Shown one piece after another: positions 28,938 to 40,200 of a DNA stretch of 64,000 bases; the first letter of the stretch is position 1, and each line of letters opens with the position of its first letter. The notes under the pieces are model-generated. The model had not been told where the DNA came from. It saw only the letters and a list, made by a program, of their open reading frames with translations, and did not search any database. Where the stretch lies: NCBI RefSeq assembly GCF_000002875.2, contig NC_009387.2:1-64000 (forward strand), read 5' to 3'. The stretch is from Leishmania infantum JPCM5. Lineage: Eukaryota; Euglenozoa; Kinetoplastea; Trypanosomatida; Trypanosomatidae. The position numbers and the translations under genes were made by a program.

Positions 28938-31900
28938 TCATGTCAAGGGGTTTGCCGGCGTTCGACGTTGAGACTCATGCACGCGACTCAGCAGCTGCTT
29001 CATCTTTACCTTCAGCGCCGCGTTCACGCGTGGTTGGTCGCGTATCACGGTACAACACTCCATCGCTGTGGCCTCGCCCACATACGGTGCCACGCGCTCA
29101 TACAACACCTGCATCGCCGGTTCACCGTACCGCGCCACCAACACGCGGAAAAGCTGCAGCACCTCGCCCAGCAGCAGAAAATTCTTGGCGTCGTCGAGGT
29201 CGAAGGAGGGGTCGGCCAATGCGCCGAAGGCTGTGGGCAGGGCTTCCTGCAAGAGGCACTCGCTGAAGACCTGCTGATTCCTCTGCGCTGTCGCAGCATC
29301 TACCACATCGGTGGCGCTGCTGTATTGCGCCACCGCCTGAGCGACAACGGGATCTGTCAGCTCCTGTGTGAGCTTCTCCAGCACCTGCAGCGCCGACTTG
29401 GGCAGCTCCAGCTCGGTCGGCAACGTCAGCGCGTAGCACAGCTGCCGCAGAATGGACATCCAGCACGCAGACGGCATGAGGGCAAAGGCTGCCACGCAGC
29501 CCCAGGTGGAGACGCTGAAGAGAAACGTGAAGAACTGCTTGTACACGTTCACCCGCTCGCGTGCGCTCTCGCTTACCACGCCCATGCACACCACCGGCGA
29601 CGCCTCGCTCAGCTCACCAACCGCGCAAAGTCGGTGCCACAGCAGCGAGGTAAGCCGTGCAACGGAGAGCACGCCGCGATTGCCGGCTTTGTTCGCGTAC
29701 TGAAACATCAGCCGCAGCAGCTTCGACAGCTCCGGTACAGCCTCCATCCAGTTGAGGCAGACCGTGACGTAGTCCTCAATGTAAGGCCGAAGCATCTCGT
29801 ACGGCAGCGTGTTAATGAGTTGATGAAAAAACTGCCCTACGGCGTCACGCAACACGGCACTGCCCGCCATCTGGTTCGCCACCTCCATCACCCGCTGCGT
29901 CACGTGCAGAAACATCTGCGCAACGAGCAAGCCTGTCGCCGACATCGCCGACGAGGTGCTGAGTGGGGCATCCGACGGCGCACCGCACGCGGCGAGCGGC
30001 CCGTCAACGGCTACGCCGGACGCGTTGGGGTTGGTGCCCATGCGCCACTGACCAGGGACGGAGCCATTCGGAGACGACGCCAATCCGTTGCTCGCGCCAC
30101 TGCCCGCTGCCGACCCTGCGCCGCTGCTGCTCTCCGTGCTGCCCAGTCCCTTCGCTAAAGCGCTCAGGAAGGAGATGACATCCGCCACGGCACGCTCCGC
30201 CGCTGCGACACTCCGAGCGGCAGCATGACCGCTACCGCCTGCCGCGCCGCCGTTCATGCCAGCACAGGAGGCGCTGGCCTGCTGGAGGGAGTGCAGCGCT
30301 GAGCCCACGACGGTGTGCACGAGTTCTGCCTTGCGACCCAGCAGCGGTGCCACCTCTGCGAGAACGGCGCTGGTGACCACCGCGGCGCCGTAGTCGTCCA
30401 TGCTGGCCGAGGCAGTGAGCAACCGCAGAGCCTCTGACGAGCTGCCGTCTAGAGCGGGGCTCGCCTCCTCACTACAGATGCTGAGCAGGATCCCGATCGC
30501 CTCGTAGAGCTCGCGGCGATCGCCGGGCTGCAGCTGCGGCGCTGTCGTGACGATGCTGTGCAGTGCGTTGACCATGTCCGCCGCGTAGGCGCCGAGCTGA
30601 CTCTTCAGCAGCTGCAACAGGTAGCCGAATAAGTAGCAGATGCGGGCCCGTACACGGTCGCTGCGACTCATAACTCCGCACGGCTGCAGGAGCAGCCGCT
30701 GAAGCAGCAACGGGATGAACTCCGGGCGGTACGTGAAGAAGAGGTAGTAGCGGCCTAGCACTTCAAAGAAGGCCAGGTGCACACAGGTGGCCTCGCCACT
30801 GACTACCGCCTCCGTCGTCAGGACACGCTGCAGCAGCTGCGTGATGGTGTCATTGGGGTCTTTGAGATTCTCAAGACGGAGAGACTCGCCGATCTCGTAG
30901 AGGTATCGCAGCGCCGCCTCCAGCACCTCGGGATCCGTGAAGTCCGCGTCATCCTTCGCTGTGGACGCCCTTGCTGCGCCGCCGCCCTCGCTCAGCCGAC
31001 TGAGCCCGGTCAAGAGAAGACTGTGAAGATGTGACATGACGAGGTCAGGCCGACGGCGGTGCAGCAGCCGCAGCAGGTTATGCAGCGTCTTCCGCTGATC
31101 AATGACCGTGTCGTCCCAGATGCGATTCTCGTCGTAGGCCACGCCGGGGATCCTTGTTTGGTGGAATAACGTCGCGAGCAGCTCCACGGCCTCGGACTCC
31201 AGCAGGTACGCACTCTTGAGATAGACCTGCAGAAAGGGTAGCAGGGCATCATGCACGTCGAACAGGTTCAGCTGCAGCACTAGAATCACCTGCCCAACGA
31301 CGGCATGCAATGCGCCGGCGAGCCCGTCAAGAAGGTCAGCCGTGACGGTGAAGGGTTCGTCACGCAGCACCACACCACTTACCTCAACCGTGGCAGCCGA
31401 GCGGGTGGCCGGCTGCTGCTGGGCAAGCGACGCGCAAGTGTCAAGCAGGGAAAGAAACTGGCCGGCCACGGCCACGGCGAACTTGGCGGCCGCTTCCATG
31501 AAAAGCACCGCCGCCTCCGAGGGTGGCGGGAGCTCGAACAGCGACATCATGCGTGGCACCGAGTCGACAACGCTCAGGGCGCGAAGGGATCTCATCTTTA
31601 TGCCAGGCAGCTGCTTCTTCTCCACCAGCGATAACAGGCACTCACAGGCTGCCACCTGCAGGGGCGGCACAGTGAGGAGAAAGTGCAGGAGATGGATCCA
31701 GTTCTCCGTCATGAAGAGGTTCACATCGGCCCATTCAATGTAGGTTTGCATCACGCTCAGACACAGCCTTGCCATGTCGGGGTTGCGCGCACGGGCGTCG
31801 CTGAGGAGTATGTTGTACCACATATCTGCCGCCTTCGGAAGGACTCGTTCACGCATCGCGTCCTTCAACTCCATGTCGCGAGCCTGCTGCTGCTTGCCGC

Positions 31901-32438
31901 GCTCCTGTCGATCCCGCACACAGACAACACGCTCATCAATGTACTCGAAGATGCGCAACACGTAGATGGTCACAAGATCGGCGGTGGGGAGGTAGGGGCT
32001 CGTCGGGCGGCGGTCGAGCATCTCAAACAGATCGTCGAAAATCGACTGCCAGCGCGCTGGGTAGAACAGCTGCAGTCCCACCACCATCATCTGTGCGTGC
32101 TTGTTGACGACATAGTCTATCGGCGTCACGGTCGGGGACGCGAAGAGGTACCGGTGAATGAAAGAGAGGAGCGTGTGGTAAAACTCCTGTGCCTGTTCGG
32201 CGTCCACCGTGGCCGCCAGCATCGGGAGGTGGTGCATGACCGTGTTGAAGGCCCAGAAGCACCGCAGCTCGTCCACCGCCTCGTTGCTGATGATGTGAAA
32301 ACTCAGCTTCAGCCCCTCTGCGCTCTCACGGAGGTCCATCAGGTAGCGCTCCGCCTCGAGGCGGGCGCTGTGCGACACACTCGCGTCAAAGTTGTGCGTG
32401 AGCTGCAGCGCCTCCGTAAAGTTCTCCGTGCGCGGCAT
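28938..32438 (-). CDS. Exportin-T (tRNA nuclear export receptor, Los1/XPOT type)
   Basis: A 1166-residue karyopherin-beta family protein that should carry mature tRNA out of the nucleus with Ran-GTP. The N-terminal third matches exportin-T. VVNKHAQMMVVGLQLFYPARWQSIFDDLFEML (split here only for description: VVNKHAQMM, YPARWQSIFDDL) corresponds to the family KLAQ...YPxxWPSFFxDLL. DAMRERVLPKAADMWYNIL corresponds to IKDxMR...W..IL. CLSVMQTYIEWADVNLFMT corresponds to the CLxxxGxYxxWIDIxL motif. ACECLLSLVEKKQLPGIKM matches the ECLxxIVxKGM segment. HEAT-like helices continue to the end. A Gly/Ser-rich loop of about 60 residues interrupts the centre. The frame runs upstream to 32966 through a CA repeat (CVCVCV), so the ATG at 32438 is preferred. 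Confidence 0.9.
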   Translation of the reverse strand: MPRTENFTEALQLTHNFDASVSHSARLEAERYLMDLRESAEGLKLSFHIISNEAVDELRCFWAFNTVMHHLPMLAATVDAEQAQEFYHTLLSFIHRYLFASPTVTPIDYVVNKHAQMMVVGLQLFYPARWQSIFDDLFEMLDRRPTSPYLPTADLVTIYVLRIFEYIDERVVCVRDRQERGKQQQARDMELKDAMRERVLPKAADMWYNILLSDARARNPDMARLCLSVMQTYIEWADVNLFMTENWIHLLHFLLTVPPLQVAACECLLSLVEKKQLPGIKMRSLRALSVVDSVPRMMSLFELPPPSEAAVLFMEAAAKFAVAVAGQFLSLLDTCASLAQQQPATRSAATVEVSGVVLRDEPFTVTADLLDGLAGALHAVVGQVILVLQLNLFDVHDALLPFLQVYLKSAYLLESEAVELLATLFHQTRIPGVAYDENRIWDDTVIDQRKTLHNLLRLLHRRRPDLVMSHLHSLLLTGLSRLSEGGGAARASTAKDDADFTDPEVLEAALRYLYEIGESLRLENLKDPNDTITQLLQRVLTTEAVVSGEATCVHLAFFEVLGRYYLFFTYRPEFIPLLLQRLLLQPCGVMSRSDRVRARICYLFGYLLQLLKSQLGAYAADMVNALHSIVTTAPQLQPGDRRELYEAIGILLSICSEEASPALDGSSSEALRLLTASASMDDYGAAVVTSAVLAEVAPLLGRKAELVHTVVGSALHSLQQASASCAGMNGGAAGGSGHAAARSVAAAERAVADVISFLSALAKGLGSTESSSGAGSAAGSGASNGLASSPNGSVPGQWRMGTNPNASGVAVDGPLAACGAPSDAPLSTSSAMSATGLLVAQMFLHVTQRVMEVANQMAGSAVLRDAVGQFFHQLINTLPYEMLRPYIEDYVTVCLNWMEAVPELSKLLRLMFQYANKAGNRGVLSVARLTSLLWHRLCAVGELSEASPVVCMGVVSESARERVNVYKQFFTFLFSVSTWGCVAAFALMPSACWMSILRQLCYALTLPTELELPKSALQVLEKLTQELTDPVVAQAVAQYSSATDVVDAATAQRNQQVFSECLLQEALPTAFGALADPSFDLDDAKNFLLLGEVLQLFRVLVARYGEPAMQVLYERVAPYVGEATAMECCTVIRDQPRVNAALKVKMKQLLSRVHESQRRTPANPLT

Positions 32439-32546
32439 GGCTGCGCCCCGGTGGAAGCACAAGAGGGGGGAGGAGGACGGAGATGATGAGAGACCCGCGA
32501 CAACACCCGTAAAGAGGAGCAACGCCGGCACACGCACGTGTGCACC

Positions 32547-32579
<33 letters not shown>

Positions 32580-34255
32580 CCCCCCCCAATGCGGCGCCGA
32601 CGAGCGCGCCAGACGGAGGGACGTCAGCAACCCACCAGAGGCGTGAACGCGTACAGCCAGCAGACGGAGCACGGAAGATGGAGACAGGGACACAGCAACC
32701 AAAGAAGAGCGGCCAAGAGGAAGAAAAATAAAAGCGAGCACCAACTGCGCCACGCGCCAGTGCAGAGCTGATTGAGCTGCACCCCCGAATATCTGTCGCC
32801 GTGGCTGCGCGTGCCCCGTGTCGAAAGAGGCGGTAAAGCTGCAGCGAGAAAGGGCAGAGGCGGAGAGAGACGTGTGCGGGGACGGGGACGGCAAGGAAGC
32901 CGACAACGTCGCGTGCACGTGTTGAGCCGCAAAGAGAGGAGATAGATGGAGATGAGCGAACACCACCGACTGTTACGCGCCTCTCGCTATTCCGCCGCCG
33001 GCCGTTGTTGCCGGCCTGCACGAGCCGTGGCGCCGGTTTTTCGCTCGCTTGCTTGTCGCTGCGACAGCCACGGCTTCGCCGCCGCCGAAGCCGAGTGCAC
33101 AGGGACGGCAGCGAAAAGGGAGCTGGGCGTCACTCTTGATAGCAGCAGTGGGGGTAATGGTAGGGATGGTGGGAGAAGGGGTTGCGGGGATCGTTAGTTA
33201 CAGATTAGTTTCGTTAACGGCGTCGTGTGCGCGGAGGCGGCGCTGTAGTGGTGGGCGGTAGATGAGGAGAGCTACGTGGTGGAAGGCGATGGGGGTGGGG
33301 GAGGAGGAGAGGAGTGGAGGGGGGCCTCTCGCTCTCCCTCTCTGACACGCGGTGCCGATGTCTGCGTGCTACTCGCCGCCACGCCACCGCTGCAGCGAGG
33401 GCGCAAACGGAAAAGGGTAGTGGTAGGCGGGGAGAGAGAGACGGCAAGAGGAAACGTTGCACGGAGAAGAGTGCCACGTGCTTGGTTCTCCTTCGCCGGA
33501 TTGGTTTCTGTGACGCTGCCAGCCAGGGCGATGGGGAGGGTGGGCACAAGGTGGAGAAAACGGTCGATGGAAACAAGAGGGAGGGAGGGAGGGCAAATAA
33601 TAAAAAAAAAGACAAGATGGACGCCCACACACGCGCGCGCGCAGGCGACGCTAAGGCATGGCCACGCCTGAGATGATGCGGCAGCATTGGGATGAGCGGA
33701 TAGAGCGCTCGAAGGCGGGCACAGCATGTATCGTGCAGATGAAGGGGGGAAAGGGGGCAGAGCGCCCGACACACGGCAGGCCCCCAGTCTCAACGCAGTG
33801 TGCAAGTATTCTGCGCTAAGGGAACGCCGCAGCACTCACTCAACGGGTACCGTGTGCCAGATTTCGTTTCTTTCTCGTGAAGGCACAAAAGCAGACTGGC
33901 TGAAGAGCCTTTAAGCGTCCTCTTTTCCTTGTTCCTTCAGATTCCGTAAAGCTCGTGCGGCACATCAACGCAGCGGGGCTTTCACCACCACCACCACCAG
34001 CGAGAGAGCGAGAGGCACTACCTTCCCCCCTTCCCCGCAGACAAGTTCTACACGGACAACTCTGTAAAGCATAGCGCTCTCCCAGACCGCCACAGAGGCG
34101 CTCGCCCGCTCGTGCACTCGATCACCGCAAAACAGAGAAACGCACGTCACCACAGCGACGAAGACGGAGAGAAGGGCGTGTCCCAAGTCCCGTGCGACCG
34201 GCACGCGGCACCTTCCTTTCAAAGTCCGCCACCGCCTTATCCATCCCGCTCCATC
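32439..34255. other. 1.8-kb spacer with CA repeat
   Basis: 5' flank of exportin-T and 3' flank of the ATM-type kinase gene. A purine-rich run at 32461-32480 gives a minus-strand pyrimidine tract before the exportin ATG, with the first AG at 32441-32442, only 2 nt from it. A CA repeat is at 32548-32577 and an A9 run at about 33601-33609. No gene is supported. Confidence 0.45.
32548..32577. repeat. CA microsatellite
   Basis: About 30 bp of perfect CA dinucleotides followed by a C run (GCCCCCCCCC). Confidence 0.9.
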
Positions 34256-37200
34256 CTACACCCACTGCGACCAGCCCGGAAACATCACGGCCAAGCTTTC
34301 CACCCGCTGCGCATCCTCCATCAGTTTGCGCACGTGCGTTGGCACGCTAAGCATGTCGCCACCGTCGTAGCCGCGCAGCTTCGCGTCGATGCGGGCAAGT
34401 GTGCGGGCGGCGTCGGCGCTGCTGCCGTGCGTGCGCACCGGCGCAGGCTGCCGTGTGTTACTCTCCTGCGGCACGGCACCAGCGCCGGTGACGCTGGTGT
34501 CGGCGCCCATTATGTGATTCGCATGCGTTGGCGAGCCGATGGCCCAGCGCGCCAAGGGATCGTGCATGATGGAGCTCAATATCGTGCGAATCAGCTCGCG
34601 CTTGCCGCGCAGCAAGTGCATCGCTGCCTCTGCACACGGGCGCAGGCTTCCCTCCGTGCCACGCACACCGAGGCCATCGATCATGTTGCGTGTGAGCCGA
34701 AACGGAACAAGCTCCGGTACAGGCAGCAGCTTGTTTTGATCGAAGGCGATGCCGAGATCAATGTGCACCACTTCCGCCGTTCCCTTGTGCAGGAGTATGT
34801 TGTTGATGTGCCGATCGCCCAGCCCGACAGTGTAGCCGACGATGCTCGACGCTGCAACGCTGCGGGTGAAGGTTTGCTGCCGATCCACCCACACCTGGGC
34901 GGACAGGTACTCCTCCAAGAAAAAGTAGTGCAGGGCAGGTGTGAACTGCGCGTACAGGCTCAAGAGCACCTGGCATTTGCGGCTATGCGGCGCGTTCTGC
35001 AGCTGGATTCGGCACTCCCGCGTGTTCGGCTCGCCCGGGAAGTACCGCTCATGAGCGCCGGGCATTTCCTCCTTGCCGGTATAGCGGCCCGTCAGGTACT
35101 CGCCGAGTGGGATGGTGTGTTCCACCCACTGCAGGATGCCGGCCGTCGGAGCCAGCGGCACAATCGTGAAGGTGCGAATCTGCAGCGGCCGCGTCGCGGA
35201 GCGTCGACGAAACAGACGATTCGCGGTGGCAAACACCTGCTCAATGAGCGCGTCCTGCCTCAGGTCGTCGCCAGCCTTCAGCAGCTGCCGGACGACCGTG
35301 CCATCGCTCAGCTCGCACTGCAGCACCTTTGGCACGTTCACACCACCAGGCGTCGTGAAGTAGTTGCGGTACCGCATCACATGCGGCACCGCGAGCGCGG
35401 CCCCTCCAGCGACGGCCGGTGTAACGAAAGGATCCACGGAGCTGGGCGGGGGGATGGCAAGATTACACGCGTCCTTGATCAGCATGAAGTCTTTGCAAAT
35501 CGCGTGGCGCTTCCCCACCTGCGCCGTGGCGGCACTGCGGTCAAACGCAAGCTCCAGGTATGCCGAGCTCAGCAGCTGTGCATGCCGGATCTGGGTCGAC
35601 AGTAGTGCGGCGGTCGAGGCGCTGTGGCCAGCGCGACTTGAAGCGTTCGCGGTGCTCTGTGCGGAGGCCAGTCCGGCGAGGAGCTGACGCGCCGCCGTGA
35701 TCTTCGCCTCGTCCACGTTGTGCAGCGTGTTGACATCTCGCGATTTGGCGAACGTGTGGCCGTGGTAGAGGGCTAGCAGCGGCCACACAACGTGCATCGG
35801 GTAGTCCCGTGCGAGCCGGGCAACAAGGAAAGCCAGCCGCTCGCCCTCGTGCTGGCCACCTAACTGCGCCGTCAGCTGCCCCGCCAGCGGCACAAAGACG
35901 GCCGTCGGAATTCGCTCGACGGCCTTGTCGAGTACTTTGCTCAGTACCTCGCCGCCGCCCTGCTCCATGTCGGCGGCGTTCACCCAGAGCTCCACAAACC
36001 CGAAGACGGCATGCACAACGTCTTCCTCGTGGTCCACTGGCAGGCACTTCACCTCCGACAGAGCGGCCGCGCCTCGATGGGTGCGCTCGGTGACGCCGCG
36101 AGCTGCGCCCTGCTGCGCCACTTGGTTAAACTGCAGAAAACGCGAGTAGGCGTTGATGGCGCTGCGGCGGTACAGCCCAAAATTGGACTTCTCACTCTGC
36201 CACTCGTCTTCAAGGCGCTTGATGTCGCCAGCAAGCTCACGAATACGTCGCCGTATGACGCGCAGTTGGTCTTCGCTGAGGATCACGGTTGGCGCGGCCC
36301 CAGCAGCCGCTCCCGCTGCCGCATCAGCGACGGCAGAGCGACCGCGCGCTTCTCTCAGAGGTGCCACGCCAGCAATGTTCACCAGTGTGGGCAGCACCGC
36401 CGTAGTCGTGGCTCCCGTCGTCGCATCGAGCTCCGCCACACCGGGCGGGCGGTGAAGTGGTGCGGCAGCCCGTCCCGTGCTCGGCCGCGTCGCCGCCTCC
36501 AGCTGCGCTTCCAGGTCCTCCTTGAGCCGCTTCGACTCCTCCACGCTCTCGCAGAGCTGCTGATGCTCGTGGCTTGTCAATCGCGCAGCGATGTCGTCGG
36601 CGAGTGTGTGGCACAGACGCGCTAACAGGAAGCTGCAGGCGCCGCTGCTGTCAGAAGCCGCCGCGCGCGAGAGAAACGGATCACGTACAAGCTGCGAGGG
36701 CGGCAGCAGCCGGAGTTCCCCGTGCCACACCATCAGCTGCTGGATCACACGCGGCTCCTGTGGGGCATGCCAAGGTGCGGTACGCGGTGGGGCGACATTA
36801 AAGTGGGCGAGGCTTGCCTCCCCGCGTGCCGCCGCGGCGGCCGGCTGAAGAAGCGCTAGGGCCTCCTGCCATCTGCCGAGGCCGTAGGCAACCTGTGCCG
36901 TGCGGAGTACCAGGTCCAGTTGTCGCGCGCGTTCTCGCACCTCTGCCGCGGCAGTACCAACGATCGCCGGCGACGGCGATGCCTGCTCACCTTCGCCGCC
37001 CGTGCCTTCTGCGTGCTGCTCTTTCCAGTCACGCAGCCAACGGTGCGCCGCGGCCGCATCTCGATTCAGCAGCGCCTGCTCTGTCGCCCCGAGCACAAAT
37101 CGGTACCAGCCTTCGCGGTCGCCGTAGACCTGGCACAGCGCATGGCGTACGGAGTCGAGCAGCTCCCTGGAGGCGTAGTCGACAGTGCTCGGCACCCGCG

Positions 37201-40200
37201 CAGTCGGCAACTCGGCAGCGTCCAAGCCTGATCCTCGCGCTACCGAGTCGCCACGCAGGCTCCGAAGCCACGTGGGCAGCTCGACTACTCGGTCGCCTTG
37301 CTTCCACTTCGGCGCGGCACCGCGGCCGCGCGATGGTTTCCCTGCTTTGCCCTTCCTCGCGGCTGCATCGGCTGCTAAGAAGCGCGCCGCGCAGTCACGC
37401 ACTTCATGGAGCGCCTCTGCCGCCATGACGGTCGTCACGAAGGTAGTAGGAGACAGTTGCTGACGAAGGGCCGACTCGGCGCGGCGCACGTGCTGCATGC
37501 TCAGCAGCGGCTGCCCATTTGTGAGAGTAATAAAAGCGCTGAGAAGGTGAACGTAAAACCTCCCCGCTGACGCGGGCATCAACGACGCGCCACAGGATTC
37601 TGGTGTCGCCGTGTTCCCGCGTAGCGAAAGGCGGTCTAGTACTGCGCGGGGCACGCACTCGGATGAACAGCTTCCGGGGCAGTCGCCAGCGACGCCACCG
37701 CCACAGGACCACCGCCCGCACTTCCAGGCGGCCTCAGCGAGCAAGGCCTGTAGCGATGCCTCGTGTGCGGGCGTCCACGACGACAACATATCGGTGTTGC
37801 CAGCAGCAGCGTCGATCGTTTCGCCGGCCGCACCTGTCAAGAACACCTCCGGCCCCAGTTCCGTTGTGCCCCTGCCGGCCGCGCGCCCTGGGGCACTGCA
37901 AGCACGTACGGAGTCGTCCGCGACGCCGCGTTCCGCAGCGCCACTGTCGCTGCGATGCCGCTCCGCGGCTTCCCATCGCCGCTCGGCCGGTTGCAGACTC
38001 AATAAAACGTCCAACGCCGTGGAGGGGAAGCCGTGCTGGAGGAGAAGCGCCGCACGCTGTAAGTGTGCGGCCCATGGGTCGGGCCGCCGCTCCTGCACCT
38101 CACCCGTCAGCGCGACACTGGGTCTTGCAACTTCGACAGTTGCACCGCCGAGTCCGCTATCAGCCGCCGCACTAGCACGTGGCACGTCACTGCCCCACAG
38201 CCTGCCGCTGGCATGATGAGTCTCGCTCTCCTCCAAGAGGCGCATCTCGTCCAGCCAGGCAGCCGTGGCGGAAGGTGCAGCAGCTAGACTGTCGTCCGCC
38301 CCGCTGGCGACCGACGTTGTGGGCGTGACGCCACTTTCGCGGTATCCCACGACTCGGCGAATGGCACGACCACTGGACCGGCCACGTGCCGAGCCGAGGA
38401 GGCTCGCGCTGAGGGCAGATCCGCTGCCCACCCAGGAACACCACTTCGCACCGTCGCCGTGCGGTTGAGCGCTCGTGACGGACTGCAGCCGCATCATGAG
38501 CGACACCCCCACGACATCATCCAGCTCCAACTGTCCCTGCACCGACGCGTACAAGTCGAAGATGTCCTCCGCAAACGACCGAGTCTGCCGCCGTACAGCG
38601 TCGTGGCGGTCGCGGGCGCGGCCACCGCTGCGGGTTGCGCCAGCACCGACTGTGTGCGTCACGGATGCGGCGGAGGGGTAGTCGCCCGGCCTGGCAAACG
38701 GAAACAGTATCGAGTAGGGTGTGCTTGACATGGCTAGCACCGCTTCTCCGGCGCCGGCACCATCGCGAAGCATCACAGCCGACAGCGTCGTTTCCGACTC
38801 CCCGCAGAGCGCCGCAGCGCCTGTGCGTGGCCCGTAAAGCGACTCGCCGCTGAGTTGGGAGAACAGGAGGGCGAGGTGCGGCTCGCCTACTCGCACCGCG
38901 GCACGAGCAAGGCGCGCGGCGGGGATGTCGCTGAGCCAGTAGCACTCGCCCATGTCCTGCAAGGATGGCACAGAACCGAGGATCGATGGCCATGGAGCCA
39001 CCTCGGCCCGTGCGCCGTCGCCTGCAGCAGCTGCTGCTGCTGCTGCAGAGAAAGACGAGGTCGCTTTGGCGCGGCCAGCCGACGCCGCCGTTGCTCCCTT
39101 GAGGCCGCGCTGGCGCGTGGACCGAAGCAGGACCGCATGGCACTGCTCAAGGACATGGAGAAAAAGACGTGCAGTGTGCGCGCAGCGCTCCGCCTGCTGA
39201 AAGACGTACCGATCCAGCTGTCTACTCCACTCCTGTCGCACTACGCGCTGCCCTTCGCTCTCGCGCAGGCACAGTGCATGCAGCAGCACAGGGAGAAGCA
39301 GCTGCTCCGCAATGCGCACATCGCTGCCTGCGCTGTCGCATGCCGCGTGCACGCCATCAAGGTCGCAGGCAGGTGATCCAGCCGATGATGTTGGCACCGC
39401 TGTAGGGCCCTCAGCAGTCCTCAACTCCGCCATCAGCAGAGGCACCAGTGCGGCCCACAGTAGACTCTTCTTCAGCATACCGTAGGTATTGGCAGCGGCC
39501 AGCACGAAGCGGCAGAGAAACGCGCGCTGGTTCGGTGGACACTGCCGTAGCGGTGCCCACACAGACGGGCTCCTGAGATGGGTGTCGGCGGCGGCGCCTC
39601 GCGTGCCGAAGGTGGCACGCTGTCGACATGACCGTGAGCCGCAGCTGCCGCTACGCGTCACCCACGAAAGACGCCGTTGAAGGCAGTAGCACACGCGTGC
39701 TTTCGGAGACGGCATCTGGTCACCGCCACTCGCCCCGACAAGCTCGCCGGCGGCGGCGGCGGCGGATGGCCCGGTGAGCTGCTGCCGCCACGCGCTCGCC
39801 ACGAGCTGTGCAACGGCCTCGTCAAAGCACGACGGCGGCTCTGCCGGCCTCGGCGGCTCCGCCCCGTCCGCCCCGTCCGGGCCCGACGCGATGCACAGCA
39901 CCCACGCACGCAGCGCGCACATGCCCAGCTCCGAGGCGTCTGCATCACCGCACCAGACGAGTTGCTCGAGCGTGCGCAGCTGATGCGCGTACGCTTGCGC
40001 GAGCATTCCCGCAACGATCCCTTCCGCAGTTTGGTTGCTTGGCAAGCCGTCGTCTGTTAGCGCCGACTCGCTCGCCGCAAGGAGCGTGCTGGCGGACGAG
40101 CCGCTGCGTTGCGCTTCATGTCGCAGCCATTCCGATCCAGACCCCATTCCTGATGGGGCGCTTGATACGGCCGCCGCGCAGTGAGGAAGCGTGGCTGCCT

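Noticed and set aside
28881..30158. 425-residue plus-strand open frame
   Set aside because: Antisense to the C-terminal part of exportin-T, with no motif.
32439..32966. 176-codon upstream extension of exportin-T
   Set aside because: It translates a CA repeat (CVCVCV) and pyrimidine-rich leader; conserved exportin sequence starts right after the ATG at 32438.
34112..35605. 497-residue plus-strand open frame
   Set aside because: It lies antisense to the kinase domain of the ATM-type gene; its His/Arg/Gln-rich composition is the usual antisense shadow of a GC-rich gene.
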